A stretch of 64,000 nt of DNA from Rhizaria sp. SCN 62-66. Taxonomy: Eukaryota > Rhizaria, unplaced. The stretch lies in contig MEDY01000128.1 of NCBI GenBank assembly GCA_001724265.1, forward strand, positions 1-64,000. Direction: 5' to 3'. Of this stretch, positions 1 to 10,932 are shown in pieces. How positions within the stretch are numbered: position 1 is the first letter of the stretch; each line of letters begins with the position of its first letter. The position numbers and the translations under genes were made by a program. A model generated the notes under the pieces. It saw only the letters and a program-made list of their open reading frames with translations, made no database searches and was not told the origin of the DNA.

Positions 1-1
1 G

Positions 2-160
2 TCCGAGATTGAGTACTACGCCATGCTCTCCAAGGTCTCTGTTCACCAGTACTCTGGCTCGAACAACGCCCTCGGCACTGCGTGCGGTAAGTTCTTCCCC
101 GTTTCCGCCCTCTCCGTCACCGACCCCGGTGACTCCGACATCGGCTCCATGAAGGCGTAA
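2..160 (+). CDS. RPL30: 60S ribosomal protein eL30 (RPL30), C-terminal part
   Basis: The last 52 codons of ribosomal protein eL30, a small RNA-binding protein of the large subunit. The visible part has the family hallmark S-E-I-E-Y-Y-A-M-L, then the G-T-A-C-G-K strand and the D-P-G-D-S-D-I end, and stops at TAA (158-160). The 5' part lies before the window. As in yeast, the protein ends a few residues after D-S-D-I, so the end looks natural. A GTAAGT overlaps the stop (157-162), so a splice donor there is possible, but joining it to the AG at 473-474 would add only one residue before a TGA. Identity is seen directly. Confidence 0.93.
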   Translation, partial: SEIEYYAMLSKVSVHQYSGSNNALGTACGKFFPVSALSVTDPGDSDIGSMKA

Positions 161-1325
161 GTTGTTGTTCCTCTTCCCAAGACAACTCAACAACAACGCA
201 CCACAAGATCCCCGGTGTGTTGGGGTGATGTACCTTGTCTGCTTTGACCCTCACCTGCTGGCTCGCCCGCATTGAGGACTGAAGCAAGCTTAGTATGCAC
301 TCCTCAGCACACTACTCTGCTTCAGATGAGCAGCTACCACTGCGAGGATGACACAGAGACGATGCAGCAGCGCGCGTGCACGCGTGCGCGCGCTGATGTG
401 TGGTAGGTGATTGCGTTTTATGTTACAATAATACATTAACACTTGCTGGACACTCTCATTGACTTCGTTTGCAGGATCTGACCGTTACATGCAGCCCGGT
501 ATGTTTCACGCGATGCGCAGTGCAATCACTATGAATTCAATGTCAAGCTTTGCTCAATGCTGTCTTGGTGCAGCAGCTGGTTGACTGCTGTGCTGCCGCA
601 CATATTAGATACGAAGTATCACGCTCTGAAATCCGATTGCAACTCGATCTATCACGCCGCTGTTGCACCGATATGAGTATCGGTTGGTTTGTTGTCAGTA
701 TCCTTGCGCAGCACTTCTGCGATGGGGCCACAGCGCCCGGCATTGCTAGTGCAAGATGTGACGTTATGCTGCAGTATTGTCGTGCTGTTTGCATGACACT
801 GTGATGTTTGTGAAGGTACAACTGCTTAAGCTCTGCGAGTGACATGCGTGATAATTTGATGCATCGAGGATCGCGGGTAGTCGTGTTAGATGCAATGTTA
901 TGTTGTTTATGTTTTTAAAAATGGCATGAAATAAGAACAACAAAAATGAGTAAGAAAAAGCTAGGGACAACAATATCGCGTAAAGGTTGGTCACCTGGTT
1001 ATGGCACTTGCAGTCGAACGAATTTGCACTGGAGAGCTGAAATGAGCAGAGTAGTATTAATATACACTGTACATGTACTAAACAAAAGTATACACTGTGA
1101 CCGTTGTTGGTCCATAACTACAACAGATCAAGATAAAATGACTAGTTAAGCAAGAGCTAAATGCACACACACAAGCATGTCGTAAAACAAAACTTGTGAA
1201 AACAAAACAAAATCACCAGGCAAACAATGAACGACGAAACAAACTTCGTAAGAGATGGGCGAAATTATGTCTGCACTTGAAGTTGTCGCTTTTCATCGAG
1301 CAAGCTGGACGTTTGTTCAAGTTGC
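161..1325. other. Intergenic, no supported gene
   Basis: Spacer between RPL30 (+) and the 3' end of the gene at 1326-4231 (-). Short open frames exist on both strands (about 540-990), but they overlap one another, lack recognisable domains and have AT-rich composition. A 24-base alternating purine-pyrimidine tract lies at 371-394. Confidence 0.6.
371..394. repeat. Alternating purine-pyrimidine GC tract
   Basis: GCGCGCGTGCACGCGTGCGC and the next four bases form an uninterrupted alternating purine-pyrimidine run just downstream of RPL30. Such tracts can adopt left-handed DNA; no function is shown here. Confidence 0.5.
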
Positions 1326-4231
1326 TCAGAACGCCGACTCGACGGGCTTGTACCCGGCGAACCTGAGTGTGTACTGCTTCACCGACCCGTCCTTGTCCTG
1401 CACGCGCACCGCGACCTGCGAGGCCTGCGTCTCCCACAGCGTCACGCCCGAGGCCTCGCGGCCCTGGAACTGCGCCGGGACCTTGCCCAGATCGGTATTG
1501 TTAGAGAACTCCTCGATCACGCGCCGCACGCCGTGCAGGTCGCTGCGCAGCGAGCCCGGGAAGAGCGCCATCTTGCTGCTCTTGATGTCGCGCGCCCCCG
1601 CGAGCGCGAGCAGCATCATCGAGGCCTCCTGCGGGTGTCCGGCGGCGTCGCGGAAGTGCGCGGGGCGGCGCAGCACGGCCGTGCAGGGGTGCCACACCGT
1701 GGGCGTGAGCGAGAGCGAGAACTCGGCCGCGGTGCTCTTGGAGGCGTAGATGTAGAAGTCGAACGGGTTGCGCGCCGTCTCGCGGTCGAACGCGGCAGCG
1801 GGGTGTGCGCAGTCGCTCGCGTGCGCGTACTCGCATTCGCAGTCGCGGCCGCCGAACTCGTCGACGTCGGTGTCGTCGGCCTCCTCGCCGCAGTCGCCGT
1901 CCTTGTCGCCAGCCAGATCCGGAACGGCAGCGGCCTTGCTGTTGATGTTCTTGTCGTCCTTGTTGTCGCTGCTACGGTTGCTGTTGCTGTCATCCTTCGC
2001 GTCCTGGGGGGCAGCCTTGGCGGTCTCCTCGGCCGCAGCCTTCGCAGCGGCGTAGTCCTCGTCGTCCTCCTTGTCGCTCTCTGCGGCAGCAGCGTCAGCA
2101 GCATCAGCCTCAGGAACAGCGCTGTCAGCAGCAGCAACAGTCGTGTTCGTGTCAGCCTGCTTCCTCTCGTTCTCACTCGTCGCCTCAGCCTCGGCCTCGT
2201 TCGCCTTGCACGCCTCCTCGGCCTTAGACTTGACGGCCTCGCCCGTGCTCTTGTACATGGCGGCCGTGACGTCCCACTTCATCACGGGCGGCGCGTTGTA
2301 CTTGCTCTGCGTCGTCACGCTACCGAAGTACCATGTCGACGGCACCTGCACCCACATCGCAGTCGCCGTGGGCAGGATGCTGGCAACGAGCTCGTGATAA
2401 CCGACCGTGTGCGCGCTATCAGGGTCGGCCGCGTCCTTACCCGCAGCGCCCGAAGCAGCGCCACTCTTGTCGCCATTATCATTACCCTTGCCCTTGCCCT
2501 TGTTGTTGTTGTTATTGTAAGAGTCCCTGTCGGAGCTCTTACTATTGCTGCAAACACTGAACAAAGAGCCCTTAGACTTGGCCTTGGCCTTGCCGCCCTT
2601 AGACGCGTCAGACTCCCTCAACTTATCACTCGCATTGTTGCTGTCTGCAGGCGCAGCTGCCGCGCCGGGGCTCTGGCCCTGCTTGCCCTTCTCCTCGGCC
2701 TCCGCCTTCGCAGCAGCGTCAGCGGCAGCGTCGCTCGCGCGCAGCTCGGGCGTCTTGCGATCGCTCTCCCACTCCGCGATCGGCGCCAGCGGGGCCACCC
2801 AGGACGCCCAGCCGGCCTTGCTGACGTCAGCCACGGCGGCCACGCGCCGCGCCATCGCGCGCGTGAGCGCGAGCTTCTCGAACGCGCGCTCCGCCGACAC
2901 TACCTCGCCCGCGCTCGCGGCCGCCTGCGGGCGCTGGTACTGCAGCGGCGCGGTCATTAGCGCCAGCGAGCGCTTGATGACCTCGATGCTGTCGCCGTTG
3001 GCGAGGTGCGAGTACACCTGGCCAATCAGGTTGCTCGCGGGGAAGCACCAGCCAGGGGCGGCGGAGGCCACTGCCAGCCACAGCGCGCGGTTCGCAAACA
3101 CGGGGCACGTCGTGTTGTCGACGTTGTAAGCAGACTGCGGCCAGTGCGCAGTGGCGGCGACCATCGTCTTGTGCAGGAACGACGCCTGGAGTGAGTGTGA
3201 GTGGCGAAAGATAGTAGAAACGTGATTCAGTGAGTGTGGCTCATAATCTTAATCATAGTGCGGAAATGAAACACTAGGGCGTAGTAAACTTGTAATGTCA
3301 CTTTAAGGAACAAATCTGCCGATTGATAGTGCATACCTGAGGCAAGATCTTGATGCTGTCGCGGCCGAACTGCTTCGTCTCGGCGAGCGTCACCGCGCTC
3401 GTGAGCGTGTCTGCGTTGTAAGTCTGGTAAAGCGCGCGTTCGAGACCCTTGCGCGCCTCAGCAAGGTTGGCAACGAAACCCTCGCAAGAGACCAGTGTCT
3501 CCCTGTGAATGTCAAAAGAGCAAGACGATAGAGAAAAAATATCGACAGAGAACGATTAGCAATTCAGAGTACAGATTGAACGCAATACCAGCATACTAAA
3601 GCGCGCTAACTCGAAACTGGCATTAAACGCAAAAATTAACACACTTTCATTCATAGTTCCAATGCACACAGAACAGACAAGCAAGATATCTCTTTAATCT
3701 TGTTAAAGTGAACACATACCTCTCGTTGTAGCGTGCAGCAACAGGAGGATACATAGCCCAGTGCGGGTAGCCGTGCTTGCTCTTCGTCTGAGACCCCGTA
3801 GGGTTGGCGGGCCAGACAAAGGCCGAGGCGATGTCGGTGTCGGGCGACTCGACGGCGGCCTGGAGCGCGGCGACGAGTGGGCGGTAGGGGTTGCTCTCGG
3901 GGACCACGCTCGCGTCCCACAGCAGCGACGTCAGACTGAGGTCCTTGTTGATTATAACAACCGTGCCGTACGTGGAGTAAAAGCTGGCACAAGTAGAGCA
4001 GGTTGTCAGGTCGGGGCGGTCTGAGCAGAGCGCGTTGTAGAGCGTCACGAAAGACATCGAGTTGGGCAGCGAAGCGTGGAAGAAAGTCTTGACTAAGCCG
4101 CGCTTGTCGTGACAGAGGTCCTCTACACGCTTCTTGAGCAAATTCGCAACAACAATAAAAGAGGCATACCTCTCCTTGATGTCATCAATATGAGGGACGG
4201 GCGCGCAGACGCAGGCAGGCAGGGCTGACAT
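1326..4231 (-). CDS. Unrecognised 845-residue protein, three exons
   Basis: Exons on the minus strand are 4231..3720, 3502..3337 and 3185..1326, with stop TGA. Donors are GTATGT and GTATGC, acceptors are CACAG and TCCAG, and the phases join cleanly (phase 2, then 0). The first ATG is at 4231; the codon opening the frame upstream is TTG. I do not recognise the family. The first 330 residues are globular and rich in aromatic residues. The middle is a long acidic, Lys/Ala/Asp/Asn-rich low-complexity stretch (about 350-650). The last 170 residues look folded again, with hydrophobic strand-like segments and a G-A-R-D-x-K-S-S-K-M-A-L-F-P-G motif. No signal peptide or membrane helix is apparent. Composition is GC-rich in exon 3 and closer to neutral in exon 1. 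The gene model is solid but the function is unknown. Confidence 0.78.
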
Positions 4232-5097
4232 GTGTTCGCGAGCTAAGCGGAACGGGAGGTGAAGCAACGGTTGTGAATCAAGGCCTTTTGTAGCAAACTG
4301 AACGATTTTCGCGGGATAAAAAGAAAGAAATTTATAAATTAAGTCATTTATTCATCATAACATTGGACGATATTTGCATAACAACGACTATGTAACGAAC
4401 AATTCGACGCTGAACTTCGCTGTTCGCTCATTGGCTCACGCAACTAGTTTTCCAACCACAAACGGAATCGTACTTCTCGCTTGTGGTCGGATTGCAACAA
4501 TGCGTCAAAAGTGACATTAACAAGAACTACGCTCTGAATTTACAAAGTTTATTATAATTTTTAAGTTGTTTGTATTATTTTCTCGAGTCTCATCCTAAGA
4601 TAGTGTTTTTTTGCAAAGCGACCAACTCATGCTTGCGCCCTCCACACACCAAGTTGTATGCGTGCCATGTTGGCTTCTGTAAGCCTTACGTATCAAACCA
4701 AGACGGAAAGAACGCACCTTAGCAGTGCCAATAGCTGTGGCAGGTTGCAACTGGGACTGGAGCTTTAGAAACTATGATTCCCACCACATCTTCAACATTT
4801 GGAATTCTCCATATGCGACTAAGATCCCCCCGCTGCTACCGTAGCAACAACAACAATATGGAAATGCAAATGTAGCCTGAGAATAATTGTGATTTCGCCA
4901 AACGGTTGTCGTATTCGTGTTAATATTGTGTATTACATGTATATGTACTGCTATAGTAGTAAGTTACGTCGATTGTCAAGTTGTTTCTCCTAAATGCTTC
5001 ATGTTTGATTTGTTGTTTTGTCAGGTATATGTAGGATAGTTAGTAGTAAGGGGGTCTAATTCCGCTCGTCGCTTACGTCTGTTTTCTGCTCACAATT
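4232..5097. other. Intergenic, AT-rich
   Basis: Region upstream of the gene at 1326-4231 and downstream of the TRIM-like gene (both minus strand). It is AT-rich with no coding signal and presumably holds the promoter of the former and the terminator of the latter. No clear motif was recognised. Confidence 0.6.
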
Positions 5098-8000
5098 TTA
5101 ATTGGCGGGAAACTCGCAGAACTTCACCGAGGAGTAAGTGCTGCAGTTGGACGTCTCGCATGTCTTCAAGCTGTTATGCCTCTCAAAGCACCGCAACACA
5201 GTGGTGTCAAAAGGAACGGTACCGTTGTCGCGCGCCGCGGCCACGTAGCCTGGCACACACGACATTACGCGACCGACTGGCACAGCACCACGCAGCAGAC
5301 TCGCCTTGCATGACTTGAAGACGATGAACACAGGCGTATCACACGAGCCCTTGTTGTTCGACGGCTCAGAGGGAACAACGGAGCGTGGGTACATCAGCAC
5401 CGTACCGACAGGGTGCGTCGCCCATGCGGCAGGCGCGGAGTACTCGCCATAGACAATATCGGTGGCAGGTAGCGTCAAAGACGACGTGGCGCACGCAGTC
5501 TCGGGCTCGGGATGGAACAGCGTTACAAAGGGCAGCGACGCGGCAGTCTCCCCGTGAGGCACAAAGCAGTTGTGCAACAACGATCCGAGAGTGTTGCCAA
5601 CAGCAGCGGCACGGAAGTGTGCGGCATTGGCTGGAAACTTTACATCATTGAGCCGCACCACCAAGTGATAGTGGTCAATGCACCCTACCGCTGCGTTGTG
5701 AAACATTGCGTGCATGACAACGTTTGCCTTGGTATTTTTGTCTAACGTCTTTGCAATTGCAGCAAAATGCGCGGTTATAAACTCACGCGCTTTGGCTTGC
5801 AGCTCGCTTAAAGCCGGTAAAGTTGGTGCGCCGTTCACACGCTTAGGGGCCGGAAGCTGCACGTACGTGCTACACTGTTCACTCCACGCAACCCGCCGCG
5901 GGTAGCCGCTCTCTTCCAGACTGCACGCAATGTGTGCGTCAAACGCAGCGTCCCACTGCGCATCCGCCGTCGCATGTGCGGACGGATCCGGATTGCGCGT
6001 CACTAAACCCAGCCTTGTGCCAGTCGTTGCTGCGCAATTGAGAGCTTCAAGGTCACTCTTTGTCTGCTCAAGCGCTCTCTGGTCTTCCTCTCGCTTGAGT
6101 GCCGTCTGCCTCTCCTCCTCTCGCTTGAGTGCCGTCTGCCTCTTCTCCTCTCGCTTGAGTGCCGTCTGCCTCTCCTCCTCTTGTTTGAGTGCCGTCTGCC
6201 TCTCCTCCTCTCGCTTGAGTGCCGTCTGCCTCTCCTCCTCTTGTTTGAGTGCCGTCTGCCTCTCCTCCTCTCGCTTAAGTGCCGCCTGCCACTCTTCCTC
6301 TAGCTTGAGTGCCGTCTGCCTCTCTTCCTCTTGCTTGAGTGCTGCCTTCTTCTCTTCTTCTTGTTGCTTTAAGCACACCTCGAGCTCATGCTGGCGCTGC
6401 GCGCTTGCAGAAACCTGTGCTGCCGTAATCATCTGCTGATCAAGCGCCAGACGCTCAAGTTTTGCAGTCTCCCATGCGCTCTCATGTCGCTTGTCTGCGG
6501 ACACAGATGCGACATGTTGTGACAGCCTCAGATTCCGCTCTTGCTCGCAATTGCGCAACGCTAAAGCTGTCTTTGCTGAAGCCTCGTGCAGCTTGATAGT
6601 CCATTCGGCATTAAGATCACGCAGTTTGTCAGCATTTTGCTTCTCCCAATCGCGCTCGCGATGACGCATTGTAGCGGCAGATGCAGCTTCAGCCTGTAGT
6701 AGCTTTGCAGACCACTGCTACTCAAGAATGCGGTTACGCTCAAGCAGACGCTCGCTCTCAACCTGTGCAGCAATAGCATCAACTTTAGCGCGCGAGAGCG
6801 TTGTTGTCCACTGCATTTCAAGAGTGTTCTCACGGTCACCCTGTGCAACAGCAGCTGCAATGGCTGCGGCATCAAACTCTTCTTGTAGCTTTGCCCGCTT
6901 GGTCTCAAACTCGAGCTAAGCTGCAACGACTGCATCCTCAGCAATGCGAAGCTTCTCTGCCATAGCGGCCAGCTTAGCTGCCCCAGAATCTGTGCACGCC
7001 TGCGGAACATTTGCCCCCTCTGCATCCATTGCATCAGCGTACATTTGCAACGCGCGCGACTGCTGCATTACGTCCGGAAAAGACACAGCGCACCGCACGC
7101 GCACTGCAACGCCGGCGTTGCCAAGAGTTCCATTGTCGCGAGCGTTGCTTGCTTCATAGTCAACAATAATTTTGTTCAGCGCTGCTGGTAAACTCAACAC
7201 AACGGAGGCTTTACGCGGGTTTTCAACCTTAGTATTAACGGGTGTCTTTCCATTTGTGTTATGCTTGGGATCTTGAGTAAGCCACACCTTGCATTCAGCG
7301 CTGGCCTGATTGTTGTCTGCCGAATACAAAGTAAAATTCGCATTCACGTGGCCAAACGTGCTGGCTACTGTCGCGAACTGTTCCGATACATCACATAGAA
7401 CAAGTATGGGAGACGTCGCTGGTGAAACTAAGCCATTATTGTTGAGCAAAGAGCGAGAAACGCATGAGGAGAGCATGTTATCTGTGATGGGAGCGCTACG
7501 ACCATAATAACTTGTGTCATTGTCATCATCCTCGGTCGGCACCAAATCATCAACAACGCGCGCACGGGCACCACAAGTGTTGTAGAGTTCCCCAAGTGCT
7601 TTTTGCATTGGCTCTACTGTTGCTTCGCAGATAATCCCGCAGGAACACGCGTTACAGTGGCCAAATCCATTGATTTGGCTGCTACGCTGAAAAGACGCAC
7701 TACTTTTATGCGATTTAGTTGCACAGCTGCAGTCGCGACGCGCGCTAAAACTAAAACGCACACCACATAGCTTGGCAACGCCTAGCTCCACTGCCTTCAT
7801 ACCGCGCACAAGCGCAGCGAGCGGTACGATAGCCTCACAGACAACCTCACGAGGAGTCAAGGTTAAAGCGGCGTCAGCAAGCGCGGCCTCGAAGGCGTCG
7901 CGTGCAATTTGAAACTGTGTGAGGTCAGGATTGACATGCGCCGACCAGTCACGACTTGCAGTGACTAGGTTGGCCAGCGCCGAGATGTCGGGCACAACAA

Positions 8001-9350
8001 CGGAGTCAGCAATGTTTTTGAGGTCGCAGCGCGCACGTGAGAGCTTCTTATCCTCAGCATCATATGACTGTTGTGTGTAAAGCTTAAGCTGTGACATCAC
8101 TGCTTTGAAGGGCGCGATGGCCTGAGCAGTGTAACTCCTGGTGTGATCAAGCAGAATTGCGTGCTTGCTCTCAATCTCATCCTTGAACTTCATCATAACA
8201 TTTTTTTGCTCCTGTGTTGCAGATGTAATAAACAGTTTAGTGGAATTAGATTTTAGCATTAAGCTTTAAGATTAAAAAAATCACTTTGTTTGTCGTATTT
8301 TTAATTCATTCATGTGCGTTACAACAGTAACATGTCTTCAAATCCATCTTGAATACGCACCTTGACTTTGCGCCCAAACTCGACGAGCTGTTGCGGTAGC
8401 TTTTCCGCGCGGATCCTCAGGTCTGACTGCACCATGCTAATGAGACGGATAGTGTGACCCGCATGCGCACGATTTGCAGCGTTGCATGGCACGCAAACGG
8501 CAGTATTGCAGCTGTCGCACCAGTTGATGATCTCGATCGGTGGTGTGTGCGAACGGCAGTACTGTGCACAATGTTTTTGTAAGCATCAACGCAAAAACAC
8601 AGGAATAATATTGTGTGTTGTTTGTTGCGTAAAATCCCGTGAAGAAAATGTGAAAGCGACGATATTTTAAACAACAATAGTTCAAACAACAAAAAGACAC
8701 ATGTGAGATATTCATACAGGACGGACTAAAGCAACACATATCGTACTTTGCGTGGTACTAGAGTTATCATTTGTCAATACATTGTGATAGTGAAGCTCTC
8801 AAATAACAACGCCTCATTTTGTTATCGTTGTTTGTCACTTGTTACTCATACAAACGTACGAGTACTACAATGTAGTACGCTCACTTATATAAGATGGTGC
8901 TGACTGTTGACAATTCTGCAAAGAATAGTTGTTATGGCAGCAAACACGTACGTTGGGGTTGTTTAAATCCACGGAAGCTGCAAAGGCGCCTGCAGCTGCT
9001 GTTGTTGTTGCGGGCTCGCTCGGGTAGTAGCTGCTCCCGTGACGGCTGGCTGTGGAGACAGTGTCTTCAAGGAACTCACTCGCCTCATCCTAGCCATTGT
9101 GAAAAAGATACATTACAAAACAGCATAGTGATAGGCAATTAAGAATGTCTTATAATCATATCCATACAGTCTACAGTGTTCCTGCACTTTTATATTCTCA
9201 TAATCCGAGTCTTTTTTTCAAAGTCCAAGGAAAGCACTCATCTGTTTGGCTTACCTGCGAGCAGCTCGCACAATTTCTGCGAGGCCTGATATTTGCAGGC
9301 GTGATCATCGTTTTTCCGCAAACCTCACACCGTGAAAAGGTCTATGACAT
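5098..9350 (-). CDS. TRIM-like B-box, coiled-coil protein with three in-frame TAG codons
   Basis: Exons are 9350..9255, 9089..8952, 8561..8361 and 8211..5098, all joined in phase 0; donors are GTAAGC, GTACGT and GTGCGT, and the stop is TAA. The result is 1182 residues if TAG is read as sense at codons 3, 577 and 643. Exon 1 gives a short zinc knuckle (C-E-V-C, then R-P-R-R-N-C-A-S-C). Exon 3 gives a textbook B-box: C80, H83, C93, C96, C101, C104, H111, H114. Exon 4 starts with helical coiled coil, then a second Cys-rich patch, a strand-rich middle domain, a long coiled coil with about ten decapeptide repeats, and an unrecognised C-terminal domain ending Cys-rich. This order (zinc module, B-box, coiled coil) is that of TRIM-type scaffolds or ubiquitin ligases, but no classical RING is visible. 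The exon 1 start is an inference; exons 3 and 4 are firm. Codon use is less GC-rich than in neighbouring genes. Confidence 0.75.
6084..6371 (-). repeat. About ten 30-bp tandem repeats inside the TRIM-like gene
   Basis: Thirty-base units encode the decapeptide K-(R/Q)-E-E-E-R-Q-T-A-L. In the middle, K-R and K-Q units alternate. The outer units have diverged (K-L-E-E-E-W-Q-A-A-L, K-R-E-E-K-R). The charge pattern predicts a continuous helix or coiled coil. Near-identical neighbouring units indicate recent unequal exchange. Confidence 0.88.
6718..6720 (-). other. In-frame TAG (codon 643) in the TRIM-like gene
   Basis: The context is L-E-[TAG]-Q-W-S-A-K-L inside a continuous coiled coil. A parallel unit just upstream reads L-E-M-Q-W-T-T-T-L, so TAG sits where Met sits in the sister unit. 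The frame continues to a TAA at 5098. Confidence 0.9.
6916..6918 (-). other. In-frame TAG (codon 577) in the TRIM-like gene
   Basis: The context is D-A-V-V-A-A-[TAG]-L-E-F-E-T-K. The 65 codons between this and the next TAG are stop-free and clearly coiled coil, which argues against a real end here. Confidence 0.9.
9342..9344 (-). other. Possible in-frame TAG at codon 3 of the TRIM-like gene
   Basis: The inferred exon 1 begins ATG-TCA-TAG-ACC and then enters the zinc knuckle. A TAA lies six codons upstream of the ATG, so this is the only ATG available to this exon unless further exons exist. Confidence 0.55.
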
Positions 9351-9782
9351 TATCTGTTCGACGACTTAGGTCTTTGCGATAAGATCACGTGTCGGAGAGA
9401 GAGAAGGTAGCAAAGAACAGAAACTGTGAGAGGTGAATCGTATCTTACCATGGTTAAGCTGTAAAGCTTGATAATAGCAACAACAAGAAAATGCAATCAT
9501 ATAAAAGTATTGTAATGACTACAACTCTGCTACTTCATGGTGACTGGCGATGGATTACTAGTACAGTATATGGTGAAATTGAAGACGAAGAACGGTCGGC
9601 AAGTGATGGCATTGTATGGATTCGCCATCTTCGTGCCCACGCACCATGGGCAGTCGGTAGTCTTGGCAACAAGATGGACTAGTACTTTGTAGATAGTCAG
9701 TGAAAAACGCTCTCGTTATGCGCATCAATGTAATCCTAGGAAAAAAACAGTGGTTGGACCGTCCGACATATTAATATCTCAC

Positions 9783-10062
9783 GTAATGAAGTCCAACAGT
9801 ACGTTCAAACATCGACTGAAAGTCAACGGGCGCAATGCTGCCGCGCTTGAACACATGCGACTTGCCCCTTGAAAGCTCTTCTAGCTTCTCTTACAAGTCA
9901 GTTTTTGCCAGCACGATAGTACCAGCGTCTAGCTCGGCTTCTTATGTCACACGACTGAGCTGCTGAGGCTAGAGGGCTGGGTATGGAGGTCTTGCAGTTG
10001 ATGCACAAGGTGTTGCAGAGATGTGCGCGTCTGGAACTGCTGCCTACGGCGTCTAACAAAAT
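9783..10062 (-). pseudogene. Decayed gene remnant
   Basis: The minus strand carries two coding-like stretches in different frames. One (about 10062..9950) is Gln/Leu/His-rich and helical and ends in TGA. The next (9941..9783) reads E-A-E-L-D-A-G-T-I-V-L-A-K-T-D-L, then TAA, then E-K-L-E-E-L-S-R-G-K-S-H-V-F-K-R, and ends at a GTGAGA donor-like site. Because TAA interrupts the frame, and TAA is a genuine terminator elsewhere in the window, this looks like a broken gene. The family is not recognised. Confidence 0.4.
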
Positions 10063-10069
10063 TTAATCG

Positions 10070-10932
10070 CACTCCTTAGCTGTTGGAAAACAGTGGTGAT
10101 CTTCTAGCTCATGAGAAACTACTGTGTTGCTGAGTGCAATGCTCGGACTGTGCAGTAACATTACGAAAACTGTCAAAATTGCGAGGATGTTGAGTCATTT
10201 TGCTGGATAAGGGGAAAAAATTAAGCTGCGAGATACAAATAAAACATTTTGTTGTCATATCTAAAAATCAAACAGATATCTATTCATCTTGTACGTAAAT
10301 ATGCGGTAAATGTGTGCTCAAAAAGTGCTGGCGGCAGAAATTTTAAATATAAGAAGTTATTAAAAAGAGATTTGATAAAACTTCTTATTAGGGTGATTTG
10401 TTAGCATGAAAATTCATCTTTAAAATGTTGTTGAAAAAATAGTAAAAAGATGATTTCGATTAAATAGAGCAAATATTTAGAGAAAAAAGGAACTAAAAGA
10501 AACAAGTTTAAGCTCACAAAACGTGCCACACCCACCAGCATCCAAAGCAGTGTAGTTGGACATAACCATGGTCACAAGCTTGTCAAAAAGCTTTTGTGGT
10601 GAAAATGAAAGGGGTGTTGGGCGCAATTAAAGCAGGTTGTACTACTTTGATTTCTAACATTCAATTCAGAATATAATCACACTTTACAAGGCTTGATCTA
10701 GTCAAAATTGTATGAATTATTTACAAATTAGACAACATGTGAGCTTATATGGTGTACAACAAGTCGTTTGTCTGAAGAGCTACGCACTCACCACCAACCT
10801 TCCCGCACATTCACTTAAAAACGCACAGTTTTCTTGTATTTCGCGCCTTTTTGTAGCGTAAAACAACAACCAGCCTTAAACAGTATCTAATTGTATTATT
10901 ATTTGTCGATAGATACTGAAAGTTTCGGAAAA
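10070..10932. other. Intergenic, strongly AT-rich
   Basis: No coding signal on either strand. There are A/T runs throughout and no recognised repeat or RNA gene. Confidence 0.6.

Noticed and set aside
543-994. Overlapping open frames of 76-100 codons near the left edge
   Set aside because: Present on both strands at once, no ATG context or domain, AT-rich.
4132-4168. A 37-base GTATGC...AAG intron-like stretch in exon 1 of the 845-residue gene
   Set aside because: Removing it puts the downstream part out of frame, while the unspliced translation is fluent.
9491-9682. Open frame of 63 codons ending in TAG on the plus strand
   Set aside because: AT-rich flanks, no domain, and only six more codons to TGA if TAG is sense. 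It lies in a stretch of gene debris and was not called.
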